A stretch of 64,000 nt of DNA, from positions 1 through 64,000 of the forward strand of contig CAJTYS010000024.1 of the NCBI GenBank assembly GCA_910583765.1. The letters are read 5' to 3'. The stretch comes from an uncultured Eubacteriales bacterium (GTDB taxonomy: Bacteria > Bacillota > Clostridia > Peptostreptococcales > Anaerovoracaceae). Position numbers and translations under genes: made by a program. Below the pieces are notes generated by a model. It was not told the origin of the DNA, searched no databases, and was given only the letters and a program-made list of their open reading frames with translations. Shown here in pieces: positions 8,380-17,871 of the stretch (positions within the stretch are counted from its first letter, which is position 1; the number at the start of each line of letters is the position of its first letter).

Positions 8380-9333
8380 TCAGCCTAAATGGGCTGCCAT
8401 GTAATGCTCCAAGATCTGATGCTCGATCTTTGTTCTCAGGCTTTGTGGATCAATATCGTAATCCATCTGTTCTTGCTGCTCCGCCTCCCGATATTTGGCG
8501 CGAAATTCCCGAGGCGTGCATCGATACCATTTGCGGAAGGCCTTGTAATAATATTTCACATCGGAAAACCCACAGGCTTCTGAAATTTCCACAATGGATA
8601 GCTCTGTGTCCAAAAGATACGCTTCTGAGGCGTTTGCCCGCAAGTAGGCTAGAGCTTCCTGATAAGTCAACCCACTTTTGCCGAGAAATTCCGAAATGTA
8701 TTTTTCAGTCAGATGAAACTTGTCAGCCAGCATCCGCAAAGTCAACTTTTCAAATTTGTGCCTGTTCATATAGCTTCGCAGCGCCCTGTGCCGCTCCATC
8801 TGCGCATCCGTGAAGGCTGTCTTTGGTTTGTAATAATAGAGGATGTCAAATTGATCCACCATCAATTGGATGATGTGCTCCGCGGCCCTTTGGATCTGGC
8901 TGAGCACTGATGCTTCCATATGTTCTTCTTTGCTTCTCACCATGTAATACAGCAGTGCGAGGAGCGCGCCTTTCATCTCTTCGTGACGCGGGGACGGATA
9001 CCCGGATTCCGCATCGTTTGTCCCTTCACAAATAAACAAGATGTCTTTGATATAAGGGTATTTCCTACTGAATTGATCCAGATCAAAATAAAAGGAAACG
9101 CAGATGTTGTCCTTTCCGTCATAAAGGTAGAACGCGTCCTTGTCCACGGAAATAAATTCTCCTTTTTGCAATAAAAATTCCTCGTAGCTGTAAAAGAATT
9201 TCACGCTGCCCTGCAGACAGTAAATGATCTCTAAAATGTTTTCATGAATCTGCGGGACCTGGTATTCCACAGAATACGCTTTGATCCCAAAGCCTGTCTG
9301 GGCGATCCAGGAAATCTCCCTGTTTTCTTTCAT
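8380..9333 (-). CDS. AraC family transcriptional regulator (module 1)
   Basis: A 317-residue regulator. The N-terminal half is a cupin-like sensing domain (ENILEIIYCLQGSVKFFY, QKGEFISVDKDAFYLYDG). The C-terminal 100 residues form the double helix-turn-helix AraC domain, with LTLRMLADKFHLTEKYISEFLGKSG as the first and LSIVEISEACGFSDVKYYYKAFRKWY as the second reader helix region. The start MKENREISW was chosen because it aligns with the paralogue at 14127-15101 and has AGGCAGG upstream; an ATG at 9363, inside a hairpin, is the alternative. It probably controls the adjoining permease-amidohydrolase genes. Confidence 0.85.
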   Translation of the reverse strand: MKENREISWIAQTGFGIKAYSVEYQVPQIHENILEIIYCLQGSVKFFYSYEEFLLQKGEFISVDKDAFYLYDGKDNICVSFYFDLDQFSRKYPYIKDILFICEGTNDAESGYPSPRHEEMKGALLALLYYMVRSKEEHMEASVLSQIQRAAEHIIQLMVDQFDILYYYKPKTAFTDAQMERHRALRSYMNRHKFEKLTLRMLADKFHLTEKYISEFLGKSGLTYQEALAYLRANASEAYLLDTELSIVEISEACGFSDVKYYYKAFRKWYRCTPREFRAKYREAEQQEQMDYDIDPQSLRTKIEHQILEHYMAAHLG

Positions 9334-9360
9334 GATGAGCCTGCCTTTCTTTCGTGATTT

Positions 9361-9399
9361 CATGGATCCTTTATCACAGCAAAATTGCTGCGATCCATG
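9361..9399 (-). promoter_or_regulatory. Two-part palindrome at the start of the araC (module 1) transcript
   Basis: CATGGATC (9361-9368) pairs with GATCCATG (9392-9399), and CAGCAA (9377-9382) pairs with TTGCTG (9385-9390) inside it. The predicted transcription start is about 9398, so the palindrome would be the first 40 nt of the mRNA. It covers AAAGGA and the upstream ATG at 9363. It may be an operator for autoregulation or an RNA hairpin that hides that start. Confidence 0.6.
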
Positions 9400-9404
9400 G
9401 GTTC

Positions 9405-9433
9405 ATTCTACCACGGCTTCTGGCCTTTGGCAA
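9405..9433 (-). promoter_or_regulatory. Promoter of the araC gene (module 1)
   Basis: Minus strand: TTGCCA (9428-9433), 17 bp, TAGAAT (9405-9410). Spacing is ideal and both hexamers are close to consensus. It separates the araC gene from the amidohydrolase ending at 9493. Confidence 0.65.
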
Positions 9434-9492
9434 AGACAGGCTCTCAATCTGATTCTATTGGTGCTTAGCCGGAATCCTTCAGCTACCGGCAA

Positions 9493-11211
9493 TCATTTCC
9501 TTGATTCTGAACGGTCATACACCAGCTTTCCTTTAAAATAAGTCTTCTCCACTTTCACAGCATAAATCTGCTCTACTGGCAGCTGTTCCAGGTCACAGTC
9601 CAGCAACACCAGTTCTGCGGATTTTCCGGCTTCAATGCTCCCTGTCACATCTTCTAAAAAGTTCTGATAGGCACTGTTGATGGTCAAGGACTGGATGGCA
9701 TCCATTAGGCTCACCCGCTCCCCTTCATCCAGCACTCTTCCCTGGAAACGCTGATAGTCCGGCGCATCTGGAAAAACGCTCCTTGTCATGGCGCACTGGA
9801 TCTCGTGAAATGGATCAGGCGGCGGCGTGACAGGAAAGTCCGTACCATAAGCCACCCTGCATCCAGCGTCCAGCAATTTTTTATTTGGGTAAAAATGCTC
9901 AGCGTGTTCCCTTCCAAAATATGGTGCGTAAAAATCTTCTACATCCGTATCGTGGACCATCCAGCGAGGCTGGCAGTTGGCCATGATATTCAGTGCTCCC
10001 ATCCGTTTCACATCCTCGTCCCGCACTTCCATGAGATGAGCGATCACATTGCGGTCATCGCCTTTGGATGCTTTCTGGGCTTCCTCCAAACAGTCGATAC
10101 AGAGCTTCGTGGTGCGGCTCCCCATGGAATGCATGTGGATCTGAAATCCTGCTTCAATGGCTTTTTTCATATATGCTGTTCCCTCTTCCACGTTCCAAAA
10201 CAGCGCTCCGCAGTAATCCGGCGGATTGCCGTTTCCTTCGTTGATCTCCGGTCTGTAAGGCTCCATCATGCACGGCTCCCCTTCCATGAACATTTTAACG
10301 GTATTGATCTGGAACAAATCGTTGGGATTATCCTTGCCCTTTCGGTTTTGCGCTGCCTGCCAGTCTTTCTCTGGCTGCTGGTTGTCCAGGGTGTACACGC
10401 CCCGCGCCCGCAGGGTCAGCTGCTGATCTTGTGCCATCTGGCGGTAAGCTTCCCTGGCGTGCTCCGTGTGCTTCGCGTCACAGACCAGCGTCACCCCATA
10501 ACGGCCCGCGTCCTCCTTTTGATACTTGCGCAGCACCTCTTTGTATTCTTCTACTGTATAGTCGTAATCTGGAAGATTGTTTTTCACTAACTCAATAGCA
10601 GTCGCTTCTTCAAAGATTCCTGTGGGCGTGCCATCGGCTTCCCTGTTAATGACACCAGTCTCCGGCTCCGGCGTGTCCGCGTTTAGCCCAGCTAGCTCCA
10701 AAGCCTTGGTGTTGACCCAAACATTATGAAGACAGTAGGAATCCAGCACCATGGGCCGGTCGCTGCAAATGGCATCCAGGTCATGGCGGTCAGGGACACG
10801 GTGATCCCCGTTGGCTCCATTGAAAAACGCCCGATTCCAGCCTCCGCCTCGGATCACCTTAGAATCCGGATGTTCTGCGATATAGGCTCGCAGCCGCTCT
10901 GCGTATTTTTGGATCACGGATTCATTGGATTCTCCGTTTTCCTGAACAACGTTGAACAGATCACAGGCAGCGTAGGTATTGGCGCTGGCAGATGGATGAC
11001 AGTGCGCGTCCGCTAGTCCCGGCAGCACAGTGTTTCCCCTGCAGTCCACGATTTCAGTCAAATCTCCGATATGCTCCTTTATTTCCTCTGACATGCCCAC
11101 AGCAAGGATCTTTCCGTCCTTTACCGCCACAGCTTCTGCCCTAGTTACGTTTTTGCGCAGATCCACTGACAGGACTTTGCCGTTGATCAATGCCAGATCC
11201 GCTGTTTTCAT
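9493..11211 (-). CDS. YtcJ-type metal-dependent amidohydrolase (module 2)
   Basis: A 572-residue amidohydrolase paralogous to the one at 5151-6836. HxH occurs in DAHCHPS (His70, His72), another metal site in FQIHMHSMGSR, and an acidic strand end in VAYGTDFPVTPPDP. The tail GSIEAGKSAELVLLDCD belongs to the composite beta domain. Start at 11211 is set by AGGAG 7 bp upstream; an ATG six codons earlier has no such site. It follows an APC permease by 68 bp. Substrate unknown; by context an imported amide or amidated amino acid. Confidence 0.85.
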   Translation of the reverse strand: MKTADLALINGKVLSVDLRKNVTRAEAVAVKDGKILAVGMSEEIKEHIGDLTEIVDCRGNTVLPGLADAHCHPSASANTYAACDLFNVVQENGESNESVIQKYAERLRAYIAEHPDSKVIRGGGWNRAFFNGANGDHRVPDRHDLDAICSDRPMVLDSYCLHNVWVNTKALELAGLNADTPEPETGVINREADGTPTGIFEEATAIELVKNNLPDYDYTVEEYKEVLRKYQKEDAGRYGVTLVCDAKHTEHAREAYRQMAQDQQLTLRARGVYTLDNQQPEKDWQAAQNRKGKDNPNDLFQINTVKMFMEGEPCMMEPYRPEINEGNGNPPDYCGALFWNVEEGTAYMKKAIEAGFQIHMHSMGSRTTKLCIDCLEEAQKASKGDDRNVIAHLMEVRDEDVKRMGALNIMANCQPRWMVHDTDVEDFYAPYFGREHAEHFYPNKKLLDAGCRVAYGTDFPVTPPPDPFHEIQCAMTRSVFPDAPDYQRFQGRVLDEGERVSLMDAIQSLTINSAYQNFLEDVTGSIEAGKSAELVLLDCDLEQLPVEQIYAVKVEKTYFKGKLVYDRSESRK

Positions 11212-11279
11212 ATGATTACTCCTTCCCATTTCATGTTTTCATGGAAACTTTTGTTTCCTTGTTTCTTGTTTTCTATTTT

Positions 11280-12644
11280 CTACAGATTCATTTCCGGCGG
11301 CAGTTCTTTAAAGCCTTTGGTCTTGATAGCCAGGAAAACCACGCCCAGTGCCAGCCAAGAGAATCCAACGATCTTTGCGGTGGTGGTCAGGCTGAACCAC
11401 AGGTAAACGCAGACTGCGGCGGCGATGATGGGCAGGATCATGTACTTGATGACAGCTGCCCCGCTCCGTTCTTTATCCCTGATCCAGAACCGGAAAATGA
11501 CACAGATATTTGTTAAAATAAAGCCTGTGATCACACCAAAGCTTACTAGAGACATGGCATTGGTGAGGCTATCCTGGAACAGCAGGGCTGTGAGACCAAT
11601 AGCCATGGAGAGTAAAATGTTTCTCGATGGTGTTTTGAATTTTGGATGGACATAACCGAAGAATTTTTTCGGGATGAAGCCGTCTCTGCCCATGCCCAGC
11701 AGGATCCTGGCTGTGGCGCCTTGACCCGCGATGCAGCAGCCCAAGCTGGCAAGGGTGTTGATGGCCACAAAGATCCCATTCATCCAGGCGATGCCGATAT
11801 AGGCGTTGAATTCCGTGATCGCTGTGTCTGGGTTAGTCATTTCACCAACAGCTGTCGGCCAGGAACAATTCATCAGATACGCGACAATAATGAACTCAAT
11901 GGCCGCTCCGATACAGATGATCAAAACCGCTTTTGGCATGGTCTTCTCCGGATTGACGGTTTCCTCTGAATACGTAGTGACAGAGTCGAATCCAACGAAG
12001 ACGATGGCCATGATCGCTGCTCCTGTCATCAGTGTTCCGGCATTGAAAGTATCCGCGTTATAAAAGGCTTCCGCATAAAACAGAGTTCCTGCGCCTCCGC
12101 CGCCGAGGACGAATTTGATCATGCAGATCACAGTCACTATGATGGCTAAAATTGGGGCGATGACGTTGATATTATTGATGAACGCTGCGATACCGACTCC
12201 CACATAGTTGCAAACGCCTACGAACAAAACAGCGATCACGATCCATCCCCACACAGGGATCACTGGGATCATAATGTTCAGGTACAGTCCGCAGCCTAGA
12301 TAGCAGGTCATAGGCAGCAAGAAATAATCCAGCATCATGGTCCAACCAGCCAGAAAGCCAAGCTTTGGCCCAATGGATTTGCTCACATAGCTGTACACAG
12401 AGCCAGCTACCGGATACCGGCGGCACATTTTGGCATAACTCATCGCTGTCAATACCATAGCGATCCCCGCTACTACCAAGGCCAGCGGGAAGTGTCCGCC
12501 CGTCAGCTGGTTGATGATGCCAAAGTACATCAGCACGCATGCCGGACAAAGATAGGCTAGTCCTTGGCAGACCAAAGTCGGCAGCTTCAAGACTCGTTTT
12601 AATTCCTGGTTTTCTGCCTGAGTGACATTCATTTTTTCTTCCAT
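11280..12644 (-). CDS. APC family amino acid/amine permease (module 2)
   Basis: A 454-residue twelve-helix APC transporter. It shows the same helix pattern as the first permease (KLPTLVCQGLAYLCPACVLMYFG, VFVGFDSVTTYSEETVNP, YLMNCSWPTAVGE) and ends AIKTKGFKELPPEMNL, nearly identical to its paralogue. The start at 12644 has AGGAGG 6 bp upstream; a longer frame to 12689 has no ribosome site. It is followed by an amidohydrolase and preceded by an MFS carrier. Substrate is unknown; the paired hydrolase suggests an amide, dipeptide-like or ureido compound. Confidence 0.88.
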   Translation of the reverse strand: MEEKMNVTQAENQELKRVLKLPTLVCQGLAYLCPACVLMYFGIINQLTGGHFPLALVVAGIAMVLTAMSYAKMCRRYPVAGSVYSYVSKSIGPKLGFLAGWTMMLDYFLLPMTCYLGCGLYLNIMIPVIPVWGWIVIAVLFVGVCNYVGVGIAAFINNINVIAPILAIIVTVICMIKFVLGGGGAGTLFYAEAFYNADTFNAGTLMTGAAIMAIVFVGFDSVTTYSEETVNPEKTMPKAVLIICIGAAIEFIIVAYLMNCSWPTAVGEMTNPDTAITEFNAYIGIAWMNGIFVAINTLASLGCCIAGQGATARILLGMGRDGFIPKKFFGYVHPKFKTPSRNILLSMAIGLTALLFQDSLTNAMSLVSFGVITGFILTNICVIFRFWIRDKERSGAAVIKYMILPIIAAAVCVYLWFSLTTTAKIVGFSWLALGVVFLAIKTKGFKELPPEMNL

Positions 12645-12738
12645 TTTGATCCTCCTAACTGAATAAAAGCAATGTATGAATTTCCACAAAGCCTTCCTCT
12701 AAAAGAGGCCCGCGCGGTTTGCTCTGTTCTTTAGTTAG

Positions 12739-12766
12739 AGGATACAGTATTTTCAGAAAATTGCAA
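12739..12766 (-). promoter_or_regulatory. Possible promoter of the module 2 permease
   Basis: Minus strand: TTGCAA (12761-12766), 16 bp, TATCCT (12739-12744), about 95 bp before the permease ATG. Both boxes are imperfect, so this is a moderate candidate only. Confidence 0.4.
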
Positions 12767-12831
12767 TAGAATTTTAAGGGTAATTTCCATCGTATATAAC
12801 ACGAATTTTACCATACTAAAAGCTAAGGCCG

Positions 12832-14010
12832 CTATGCTCGATCCACAGAATTCCTTAACATAAAGGCCAATACGCACCCGGCAAGACTCAATACCCCCGC
12901 TGCCAGAAACGCCATGGTATAAAGCCCTAATTCTGTTTCCCGCAGCGCCGCTGCCAGATAAGGGCCGAGAAATCCCCCAATGGCAAAACCACAAAACATG
13001 ATGCCGTAATTCGTTCCATTGTGCTTGATTCCAAACTGTCCAGCGGTGATTGCCGGAAAAACACCCATCAATCCGCCAAAACAAGAGCCGATCACAAGGA
13101 TCGCACCGATGAAAACACCGATGCTGTCATTCCCTTGAGCAAACAATGCTCCCATTGCCATAGTCAATAGAAAAAACATAATGAACAATGATTTAAAATA
13201 GCCGAATCTATCGGAGATCATGCCCCACATGACTCTGCCGCCAGCATTTGCCAAGGCTAAAACACTGACACACAGCGCTGCCTTTGCCGCAGAAAGGCCG
13301 GCCAGGGTCCTGGCCATCTGCGACGCTTGTCCGATCATCATCAAGCCTGCCGTGGCCCCGAACACCAGCATGATCAAAAATGCGTAAAATCTTCCAGTTC
13401 TCAGCATCTGCCGCCAAGTCATGCCTTCTCCATGGTCCGCGCTGTCCTGCTGAGGCGCTTTTCGTAAAAACTGCGAGCCAACGCAGATTACCAAAAGTGA
13501 TGCCGCACCCAGAACGCGGAACGCCGCCATTACTCCCATCCCAGTGATCAGCTTTTGCGCAATAGGCGCTAAAATCACCGTTGACATCCCATAAGACCCG
13601 GTCACCAATCCGGCCACCAGTCCCTTTTTTTCGGGAAAAAATTTCACAGTATTGGAAATGGTACAGCTGTATACCATGCCCATACCAAATCCCACAAAAA
13701 GTCCGTAGGTCACATAGATCCCTGCTAAAGACTGGATGAATCCCGAAGCGATCATGCCGCCTCCAAATAAGATGCCGCCGACAAACACCACCCACCTGGG
13801 CCCAAATCTATCTAATAGCTTTCCCCCTGTGATCATGGTCACCGGACTGATGCCATTGGCAATGGTGAAAGTCAGGGCAATAGCCGTCCCGCTCCAGCCG
13901 AGCTTTTCTCCGAGAGGTCCTGCGAACACGCTCCAGGCATAAATCGCTCCCACAAACAAGTTGATGCACATGCTGGCCGCTAAAACCGAAAGCTTTCCAT
14001 TCAGCTTCAT
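12832..14010 (-). CDS. MFS transporter, OFA (oxalate/formate antiporter-like) family
   Basis: A 392-residue major facilitator with twelve predicted helices. NLFVGAIYAWSVF in helix 1 is the hallmark of the OFA group, and GGKLLDRFGPRWVVF with RVMWGMISDRFGYFKSLF are the two MFS loop 2-3 type motifs. OFA members exchange small carboxylates such as oxalate and formate or pyruvate. The start at 14010 has AGGAGG 6 bp upstream. It stands between an AraC regulator and the second permease-amidohydrolase pair, so it may import or export an organic acid belonging to that pathway. Confidence 0.85.
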   Translation of the reverse strand: MKLNGKLSVLAASMCINLFVGAIYAWSVFAGPLGEKLGWSGTAIALTFTIANGISPVTMITGGKLLDRFGPRWVVFVGGILFGGGMIASGFIQSLAGIYVTYGLFVGFGMGMVYSCTISNTVKFFPEKKGLVAGLVTGSYGMSTVILAPIAQKLITGMGVMAAFRVLGAASLLVICVGSQFLRKAPQQDSADHGEGMTWRQMLRTGRFYAFLIMLVFGATAGLMMIGQASQMARTLAGLSAAKAALCVSVLALANAGGRVMWGMISDRFGYFKSLFIMFFLLTMAMGALFAQGNDSIGVFIGAILVIGSCFGGLMGVFPAITAGQFGIKHNGTNYGIMFCGFAIGGFLGPYLAAALRETELGLYTMAFLAAGVLSLAGCVLAFMLRNSVDRA

Positions 14011-14126
14011 AATGTTCCTCCTATTCTTATATACCAAACGATACCATTTCATTTTAGTATACAAAAATTAGAAGGGAAAAACAGAGTTGTTTTATGGTGA
14101 TTTCATGTAAAAAGAACACGAATTTA

Positions 14127-15101
14127 TCAATAAGAGGCAAACAGCCGCCTTCTATGGTTCTCCAAGGCAATGCCCATGATCTGCTCTTTGATTTGAGAAA
14201 TCTCAAGATATTCCAGTTCGTCCTGGATGCCGAATTTAAACATTTTTCGAAATTCTGCCGGCGTGCATTGATACCATCTGCGAAAAGCCGCATAATACAG
14301 CTTCACATCGGAAAAGCCGCAGATGGAGGCGATCTCCGCAATGCTTTTGTTGGTCATTAAGAGCAGCTCCTCTGAAGCGTTAGCTTTATCATAGGATGCG
14401 CTCCGTTTAAAGCTTAGATTCGATTTACGAAAAAATTCAGAAATGTAGGATTCTGTCAAATGAAACTCATTAGAAAGCTCTTTTAACGTAATGGTTTCAA
14501 AACGATGCTCCCACATGTAATCCCTCAGTTTGTGATAACGTGCGATGTATTGTTTGCTTAATTTTCCCCTGGGAACATAATAGTACAAGATATCAAAATA
14601 ATCCACCACCCAGCGCATGATCCGATCCGCGGCACGGGCCACTTGTCCCTGAAATTCCGCCTTTTCCTGCTCCGGCCCGCTAAGACAGTCCAGCAGTCCC
14701 AATAGTAAGCTCTGCAGTTCCAAGTATTCTGGTTTGTCATAATTATTGGCTGCCGTATCATCATATGGATTCCCTATGGTGCGAAAAGCTCCACAGGCGA
14801 ACATTGCGCTTTGGGACACGATACCCCGCTCTTTATACGGACTCAGGCGAAAGAAAAAAGAAACGCAGACACATTTCTTTCCATCCACCAGATAATACGC
14901 GTCTTGATCCATGGCAATGAATTCCCCGGCCTGCAGCCTAAACGCGTCATAGCCAAAGGAGAGGGTCACGCTGCCTTCCATGCACATGATGATTTCCAGC
15001 ACGTCCTCCTGGAATTGCGTGGACAGAGAGTCCACTTGATAAACGCTGATCCCAAAAGGCGTGCCTGGGATCCATTGGATTTTCTTTGTTTGTAGCTGCA
15101 T
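14127..15101 (-). CDS. AraC family transcriptional regulator (module 2)
   Basis: A 324-residue paralogue of the regulator at 8380-9333. The cupin-like N-terminal part is clearly shared (EDVLEIIMCMEGSVTLSF, QAGEFIAMDQDAYYLVDG), as is the C-terminal AraC domain (ITLKELSNEFHLTESYISEFFRKSN and KSIAEIASICGFSDVKLYYAAFRRWY). The start at 15101 (MQLQTKKIQW) follows GGGAGGG; a start 11 codons earlier is less likely. It likely controls the adjacent MFS gene and perhaps the permease and amidohydrolase beyond. Confidence 0.85.
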   Translation of the reverse strand: MQLQTKKIQWIPGTPFGISVYQVDSLSTQFQEDVLEIIMCMEGSVTLSFGYDAFRLQAGEFIAMDQDAYYLVDGKKCVCVSFFFRLSPYKERGIVSQSAMFACGAFRTIGNPYDDTAANNYDKPEYLELQSLLLGLLDCLSGPEQEKAEFQGQVARAADRIMRWVVDYFDILYYYVPRGKLSKQYIARYHKLRDYMWEHRFETITLKELSNEFHLTESYISEFFRKSNLSFKRSASYDKANASEELLLMTNKSIAEIASICGFSDVKLYYAAFRRWYQCTPAEFRKMFKFGIQDELEYLEISQIKEQIMGIALENHRRRLFASY

Positions 15102-15130
15102 TTCAGTGCCCTCCCTTGTGAAACTGCCAT

Positions 15131-16717
15131 TCACACCACAACTTCGAGCAATGTTTTTCCTTTGTGTTCTATTGTCTTCACGCCAACATTTTTCTCTTGA
15201 TTAAAGTTGAAACTCAGCAAATACCCTTTATCTGTATGATATGCGTTTAAATACTCCGCTAACTGGTCTTCTCCTCTTTGATTGTACTCATTTCCGTGCC
15301 AAATTTTGCATTCTATCACATACTGCTTTCCTCGATAATCAATAACAATATCTGAACGCAGCCTGCTTCTACTTTGATCTTCCACATAGAAGTTTCCAAC
15401 TCCGTTGATAATCGGCTTTAAATACATCAAGAAGATTTTTCTGCCGTATTTTTCAGTAAATTTCTCATCCCCTTGGGAATACAGACTGGTATAATATTCA
15501 TGAAATTTGGTCATCACCAAATCCATATCCAGCTGCCCATCTTTAATAAATTGATTTCGATCCGGCAGTGCTTCTCTCTGAGAATCACTTTTTTTCAAGC
15601 TTTCTGACAAGAAGTAATTGTACAGCTGCGTTTCAAAGATACGGTTAGCCACGGTCACTAATCCGTTTTTCTCCGCTATAAATCCAAACATCTTTCCAAT
15701 GTTTACGGATTCATCGTACTCATAATATACATATTCCTGTCCCTCGAATAAAATATTGTTCAGCATGTCACGCAGCTGCGGATACTCGGTCACATGCTTG
15801 ATCATATCATCATATAAAGAATTCGGCCCTTTTAACAGCAGCTTGATTGCCTCCAGAATTCCCTCTTTTGTCCAAGCCTCTTTCTTACTTGGAAATCGTT
15901 CGCTTCCTGCTATTTCTTCATCCACTTTTTTACAAATATAAGATACTAGAAACGGATAGCCATTGGTATATTGAAAAATCTGTGCCGCAAGTTCTGAAAG
16001 ATCCATGCCCGTATGATAATCTTCTTCATAATCCTTTAACATTCCTGCGATTCCTGAAAGGGAAAAGCTCATATCCACATCAAAATCCGCTGCGATGTTC
16101 CATGGGCTGTTAAATTTTGATCCTTCCTGTGGACGCAGTTTCAATTTCAAATTTTTTATATCATATACCCCGGCAAGGATAACGGACTTAAAACTGCTGC
16201 CTTTTCCCATTTTTTGCTTTAAATATTTCTCCCGCAGCAGTCCGAGAAAAGAAAGAAAAATCTGGTTATCTGAATTTCTGTCTACTTCATCCACCATCAA
16301 GACTACATCTTTTTCACTAAGTTTGCAGAGCCTGGAAATTTTTGCGCTTAAAGAATCCAGCGGCAGTTCTCTGGAAATTGGCTCTTTCCATAATTGTTTC
16401 AACTGTTTGTCAGCGCCGCTTTCTTCCAATGCGTCAGTCACTTTGTTGGTAAACCCCTGCGCTAAAGCGTACAAAGAAACAAAGCAATCATCTGCCGCCT
16501 CAAAACTGATATCTAGGACTAAGTACTTTTCCTTTAATTTCTGATAAAGCAATTCAAGGGTAGTCGTTTTTCCAAACTGGCGAGCTCGGTTTATGGTAAA
16601 ATATTCACCATTGTCAACATAGTTCCCTGCAATCTCCTCGATCAATTCTGTCGTATCCACCATATAATGAAGGGCGGGGACGCAAACACCAGTCGTGTTG
16701 AATCTTCTGCGCATCAT
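15131..16717 (-). CDS. AAA-ATPase-like protein with C-terminal PD-(D/E)XK nuclease domain (DUF1703 type)
   Basis: A 528-residue protein. Residues 44-52 (RARQFGKTT) are the P-loop in the degenerate form used by the AAA-ATPase_like/DUF1703 family, and DVVLMVDEVDRN near residue 135 is Walker B. Near residue 470, DIVIDYRGKQYVIECKIW supplies the D and E-x-K of a PD-(D/E)XK nuclease. These proteins are abundant in gut Clostridia and Bacteroidetes; their role is unknown, with mobile or defence functions suggested but unproven. The start at 16717 has AAGGAG 8 bp upstream; a frame to 16831 lacks one. Base composition is lower in GC than surrounding genes. Confidence 0.8.
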   Translation of the reverse strand: MMRRRFNTTGVCVPALHYMVDTTELIEEIAGNYVDNGEYFTINRARQFGKTTTLELLYQKLKEKYLVLDISFEAADDCFVSLYALAQGFTNKVTDALEESGADKQLKQLWKEPISRELPLDSLSAKISRLCKLSEKDVVLMVDEVDRNSDNQIFLSFLGLLREKYLKQKMGKGSSFKSVILAGVYDIKNLKLKLRPQEGSKFNSPWNIAADFDVDMSFSLSGIAGMLKDYEEDYHTGMDLSELAAQIFQYTNGYPFLVSYICKKVDEEIAGSERFPSKKEAWTKEGILEAIKLLLKGPNSLYDDMIKHVTEYPQLRDMLNNILFEGQEYVYYEYDESVNIGKMFGFIAEKNGLVTVANRIFETQLYNYFLSESLKKSDSQREALPDRNQFIKDGQLDMDLVMTKFHEYYTSLYSQGDEKFTEKYGRKIFLMYLKPIINGVGNFYVEDQSRSRLRSDIVIDYRGKQYVIECKIWHGNEYNQRGEDQLAEYLNAYHTDKGYLLSFNFNQEKNVGVKTIEHKGKTLLEVVV

Positions 16718-16772
16718 TTTCTTCACTCCTTGTTCCTTTTGCTTTTTATGTGAAACTCCGCATCTATCACCA

Positions 16773-16801
16773 ATTGTACCACGCAGGCAGGGAAAAGGGA
16801 A
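16773..16801 (-). promoter_or_regulatory. Possible promoter of the AAA-ATPase/nuclease gene
   Basis: Minus strand: TTCCCT (16796-16801), 17 bp, TACAAT (16773-16778). The -10 is good and the -35 weak; the start point would be about 50 bp before the ATG at 16717. Confidence 0.5.
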
Positions 16802-16842
16802 TCCATACTTGCGTGGCACGTTTGATTTCATGATGCTATTTT

Positions 16843-17871
16843 CTATGATAGGGCTGAAAAGTCGAGCTGATTCACCATTTTTTCAAATTCTCGATTTGAA
16901 AGATCATTCTTTGGATCATCGATGCAGATGTTATAAAGAAGCGTCACCAGATGGTCTTTGGTGTGGACCACCACTTGAAAATTCCGATACGTGTACGCTT
17001 TTCCTGTGTCATCTTCCAACGATTCTTGATAGGAAATGGCTTTTGCCGCGTATCCCTCTGCGGTCACAAAATCCCATTGTCTAAATCCATCACTCTCTTT
17101 ATCCTCCGAGGAAGCAAAGTAGTCCCGTGGAGAGAGATAAACATTGTGCGGGGTGACATGAAGTTCCCAATACACCGGGTCCGCTGATGATTCTCCCTCT
17201 CCTATGATGGTCACAGAGCCTTTCTCCGTATAAATATATCCATCATCATACACATATCCATCATTAGATTCTAAAGCGTTGATGTTCCGAAAATCCCCCA
17301 GAACATTGCCGATGCCTGCTTTGTCAAAGGCTTTTTTCGCAGAATTCACATAATAATGGGTGCGCTCGAATTCCAGATGATACTTGTCCAGCAGTTCCTG
17401 TGTCTTTTCATCTGGCCCCTTGAAGGTAACGGATTTTTCACGATCATTCCACGTTCCCTTTGATTCAAATCCTCCATCGCATTCTGCTTCTAACCTGGCG
17501 ACTTGCTCTTCTTTTGAAAAGCTCTCTTCATCATCCAGAGCTTCCTGTGCGGCTTTGTACTGCGCCGAATCTTCCAAGGCTAAAAACTGCTCCTGTTCAC
17601 CGTCAGCATGACGGATCACGCCTAGCTGCAAAATCCCTGAGGCATAAGCGATGGTGCCGAAGGCCAAGACCATGATAACAGCGGCCAGCAGGACCGCGAA
17701 TTTCCTGCGAATTCCCTTGCTACCGGTCTTCTGGCAGCCTCCTCCATTCCCAGTGATCCCGGCGCTCCTGTAAAACTTCTCCATGCAAGCTCGCTCTTCC
17801 GCCTCCGTGAAAGGGCTGTCTCCATCCGGACAAAAGGCCTCAAAATCAATGTTTTCATACTGTTTATTCAT
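16843..17871 (-). CDS. Probable anti-sigma factor / single-pass membrane protein
   Basis: A 342-residue protein with an acidic cytoplasmic N-terminus (about 70 residues), one transmembrane helix (KFAVLLAAVIMVLAFGTIAYASGIL) and a long extracytoplasmic domain without a family I recognise. Its ATG overlaps the TGA of the upstream sigma factor gene (ATGA at 17868-17871), a classic translational coupling between a sigma factor and its anti-sigma. GGGAGG lies inside the sigma gene. It probably holds the sigma factor at the membrane and releases it on an envelope signal; no zinc-binding HxxxCxxC motif is visible, so this rests on context. Confidence 0.65.
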   Translation of the reverse strand: MNKQYENIDFEAFCPDGDSPFTEAEERACMEKFYRSAGITGNGGGCQKTGSKGIRRKFAVLLAAVIMVLAFGTIAYASGILQLGVIRHADGEQEQFLALEDSAQYKAAQEALDDEESFSKEEQVARLEAECDGGFESKGTWNDREKSVTFKGPDEKTQELLDKYHLEFERTHYYVNSAKKAFDKAGIGNVLGDFRNINALESNDGYVYDDGYIYTEKGSVTIIGEGESSADPVYWELHVTPHNVYLSPRDYFASSEDKESDGFRQWDFVTAEGYAAKAISYQESLEDDTGKAYTYRNFQVVVHTKDHLVTLLYNICIDDPKNDLSNREFEKMVNQLDFSALS

